From the NCBI GenBank assembly GCA_021160245.1, contig JAGHCW010000191.1, positions 1 to 9,802 of the forward strand: DNA of 9,802 nt, given 5' to 3'. This DNA comes from a bacterium (lineage in GTDB: Bacteria; B130-G9). A model generated the notes under the pieces. That model searched no databases and had not been told where the DNA came from. It worked only from the letters and a program-made list of their open reading frames with translations. Below, one piece after another: positions 7,007 to 9,802 of the stretch (within the stretch, counting starts at the first letter, position 1; each line of letters begins with the position of its first letter). A program made the position numbers and the translations under genes.

Positions 7007-8380
<1,374 letters not shown>

Positions 8381-8396
8381 TGTGTCCTCCGCTCCT
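8381..8396 (-). promoter_or_regulatory. Ribosome-binding site deciding the TTG start of the activator
   Basis: The minus strand reads GGAGCGGAGGACACA before TTG at 8380, a strong GGAGG at normal spacing. The frame upstream runs to a stop at 8399-8401 with no ATG or GTG, so TTG is the best start that keeps the whole receiver domain. Confidence 0.65.
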
Positions 8397-8406
8397 TCTT
8401 ACGCGC

Positions 8407-9802
8407 TCATGCTTCAGGCGCAGATCCGGGCCAGCTCTGTGCCCCGGGCAACTCAATCATGAACCTAGTACCTTTAGGCACGTTGTTTTGAACTCGAATA
8501 TATCCATTGTGGTCCTCTATTATCCTCTGAACAATGGCCAATCCGAGACCTGTGCCCCGCTTCTTGGTTGAGAAATAGGGGAGAAACAGCTTGTCTTTGC
8601 TCTCGTGATCAATCCCTTTGCCATCGTCGGAGACCTCTATACGAACTATCTTCAGCACGGGATCATAGTGGGTGGCTATCTCTATCGTGATGAAATCCGT
8701 TGCCGCCTCAATAGCATTCTTTATCAGGTTCCGGAATACTTGCTTCATCTGCTCGACGTCGATATTGGTCTGCGGGACGGAGTCGTCGAATAAGAGCTCT
8801 ATCTTCGCATTCTGAAGACTGCCGTCATAAAGGGCAATGACATCGGTTATTACCTTGTGGATATCGCCCCGGCGCGTGTGAACTGCGGGCATTCTGGCAA
8901 ACCGCGAGAACTCGTTTACTAGGAGTTTCAGGCCGTTGATCTCCTGGATTATCGTATCAACGCATTCCTTGAAAAGACCATCCTGGTCCGCACCCAGCTT
9001 CCCAGCCTGCTTCTGCAGCCTCTGGGCATAGAGCTGAATTGGCGTCAGAGGATTCTTGATCTCGTGCGCTATCCTCCGAGCAACCTCTCGCCAAGCGGCT
9101 GCCTTCTTCGCCTTCAGAAGCTGGGACAGGTCCTCAAACACCACAACAAAGCCCATGTCGCTATCTGATGTGTCTCTTAAGAGTGTTAGTGTTGTAAGAA
9201 GCGCTCTCGTATCCCCTCGAACGGTTACATGACACTCGCGCTCTCGGATGTTCCGCTTCGTCTTCAAAATCGTGTGAACCAAATCTCCAAGCTCTTTGAG
9301 ATCGGGATCAAAGAACACATCTTTGTAATCACGTTGGACGCAGCGCTCTTCCTTCAAGTTTAAAATTGAGAGGGCTGCCTCATTAACAGTCGTTATCTTG
9401 CCTTTGATGTTGAGCGAGACGACCCCGGTGGCAATGTTGGACAAGATCGCCTCCATGTGACGCCGACGACGGTCGTAGTCACGGCTGGAGCGGGACAGTT
9501 TGTTCTCCGCGTTGTCCGCCGCCGTCTTGCTAGCCTTCAAATCGGCGGACATCATGTTGAACGCATTCAACAATAGCCCCATCTCGTCGTCGCTCTCGCC
9601 GCTCAGAGAAACGCCTAGCTCACCTCTTGCGACCGATGCAAGCCCATGCAACAACATCTCAACAGGCCGGGTCATCATCTTAGCGACATAAAAGCCAAAC
9701 CAGGTCGCGGCAAATATGATCAGTAGTGTCAAGATCAAAACGAGAAGCACGTATGTCGCCTGCCTCCCCTCCTGCTCTGCTGAAATCAGCCTGAATCGGC
9801 GG
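8407..9802 (-). CDS. ntrY: NtrY-like membrane sensor histidine kinase, N-terminus beyond window
   Basis: 464 codons are visible, open to the right edge. The GTG at 9750 lies inside the membrane helix and is not the true start. Numbering from it: transmembrane helix (about 1-22), HAMP linker (23-75, TRPVEMLLHGLASVARGELG), coiled coil (75-98), PAS domain (about 100-215, ILSNIATGVVSLN), HisKA H-box with phospho-acceptor His229 in HEIKNPLTPIQL, and HATPase_c with N-box NLIKNAIEAA (341-350), G1 SDDGKGID (374-381), F-box PYFST and G2 GTGLGLAIV (399-407). The domain order and H-box match NtrY, the partner of NtrX; the missing part should hold further transmembrane helices and a sensing region. It stops 26 nt before the activator gene, so the two form a classic kinase-regulator pair. 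The signal sensed cannot be told from this window. Confidence 0.92.
   Translation of the reverse strand, partial: RRFRLISAEQEGRQATYVLLVLILTLLIIFAATWFGFYVAKMMTRPVEMLLHGLASVARGELGVSLSGESDDEMGLLLNAFNMMSADLKASKTAADNAENKLSRSSRDYDRRRRHMEAILSNIATGVVSLNIKGKITTVNEAALSILNLKEERCVQRDYKDVFFDPDLKELGDLVHTILKTKRNIRERECHVTVRGDTRALLTTLTLLRDTSDSDMGFVVVFEDLSQLLKAKKAAAWREVARRIAHEIKNPLTPIQLYAQRLQKQAGKLGADQDGLFKECVDTIIQEINGLKLLVNEFSRFARMPAVHTRRGDIHKVITDVIALYDGSLQNAKIELLFDDSVPQTNIDVEQMKQVFRNLIKNAIEAATDFITIEIATHYDPVLKIVRIEVSDDGKGIDHESKDKLFLPYFSTKKRGTGLGLAIVQRIIEDHNGYIRVQNNVPKGTRFMIELPGAQSWPGSAPEA

Noticed and set aside
9001-9030. PyrR-binding-loop-like sequence (CCCAGAGGCTGCAGAAG) on the minus strand
   Set aside because: It resembles the Bacillus PyrR loop only partly, is inside the kinase coding sequence where it encodes conserved residues after the H-box, and lies two genes before pyrR.
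9748-9750. GTG as the start of the sensor kinase
   Set aside because: The frame stays open to the window edge and the GTG falls at the beginning of the membrane helix with no ribosome site; NtrY proteins have a long region before it.

Overview
All recognisable genes in this window lie on the minus strand, so transcription runs from right to left. From right to left they are: a membrane-bound NtrY-like sensor histidine kinase (its 5' end is outside the window), an NtrX/NtrC-family sigma-54 activator, PyrR, PyrB (aspartate carbamoyltransferase), PyrC (dihydroorotase), PyrK (iron-sulfur electron-transfer subunit of dihydroorotate dehydrogenase) and RtcB (RNA ligase). After a gap of about 470 bp comes a secreted subtilisin-family (S8) serine protease, cut by the left edge before its catalytic serine.

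The first seven genes look like one transcription unit. Spacings are 26, 6, -4, -17, -20 and 11 nt, and I see no convincing terminator or internal promoter. The unit therefore joins a two-component regulator, the middle of the UMP pathway (carbamoyl phosphate to dihydroorotate, plus the redox partner of the next step) and an RNA repair/tRNA splicing ligase. No pyrD, carA/carB or archease gene is visible, so these would have to be elsewhere. There is also no PyrR-type leader, because pyrR follows the activator gene almost directly.

The 1203-1672 gap is the most unusual part. It has a well-matched -24/-12 (sigma-54) promoter candidate pointing at the protease. It also holds three copies of an asymmetric hyphenated palindrome, TGGGTC-N6/7-GATCCA, about 133, 213 and 240 bp upstream of the predicted start site, which is where sigma-54 enhancer sites normally sit. 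A related fourth element overlaps the predicted 5' end of the transcript. The protease start region carries a duplicated ribosome-binding sequence and a 12-codon overlapping mini-ORF. The intact sigma-54 activator in the same window makes a regulatory link possible, but nothing here shows which activator would bind.

Organism: a bacterium that uses sigma-54, has moderate GC and canonical Shine-Dalgarno sites. NtrYX is typical of Proteobacteria and several related or uncultivated Gram-negative-type phyla, while PyrR and PyrK are common in Firmicutes and deep-branching lineages. The mixture would fit a deltaproteobacterial-type or uncultivated lineage, but the sequence alone does not settle the phylum.
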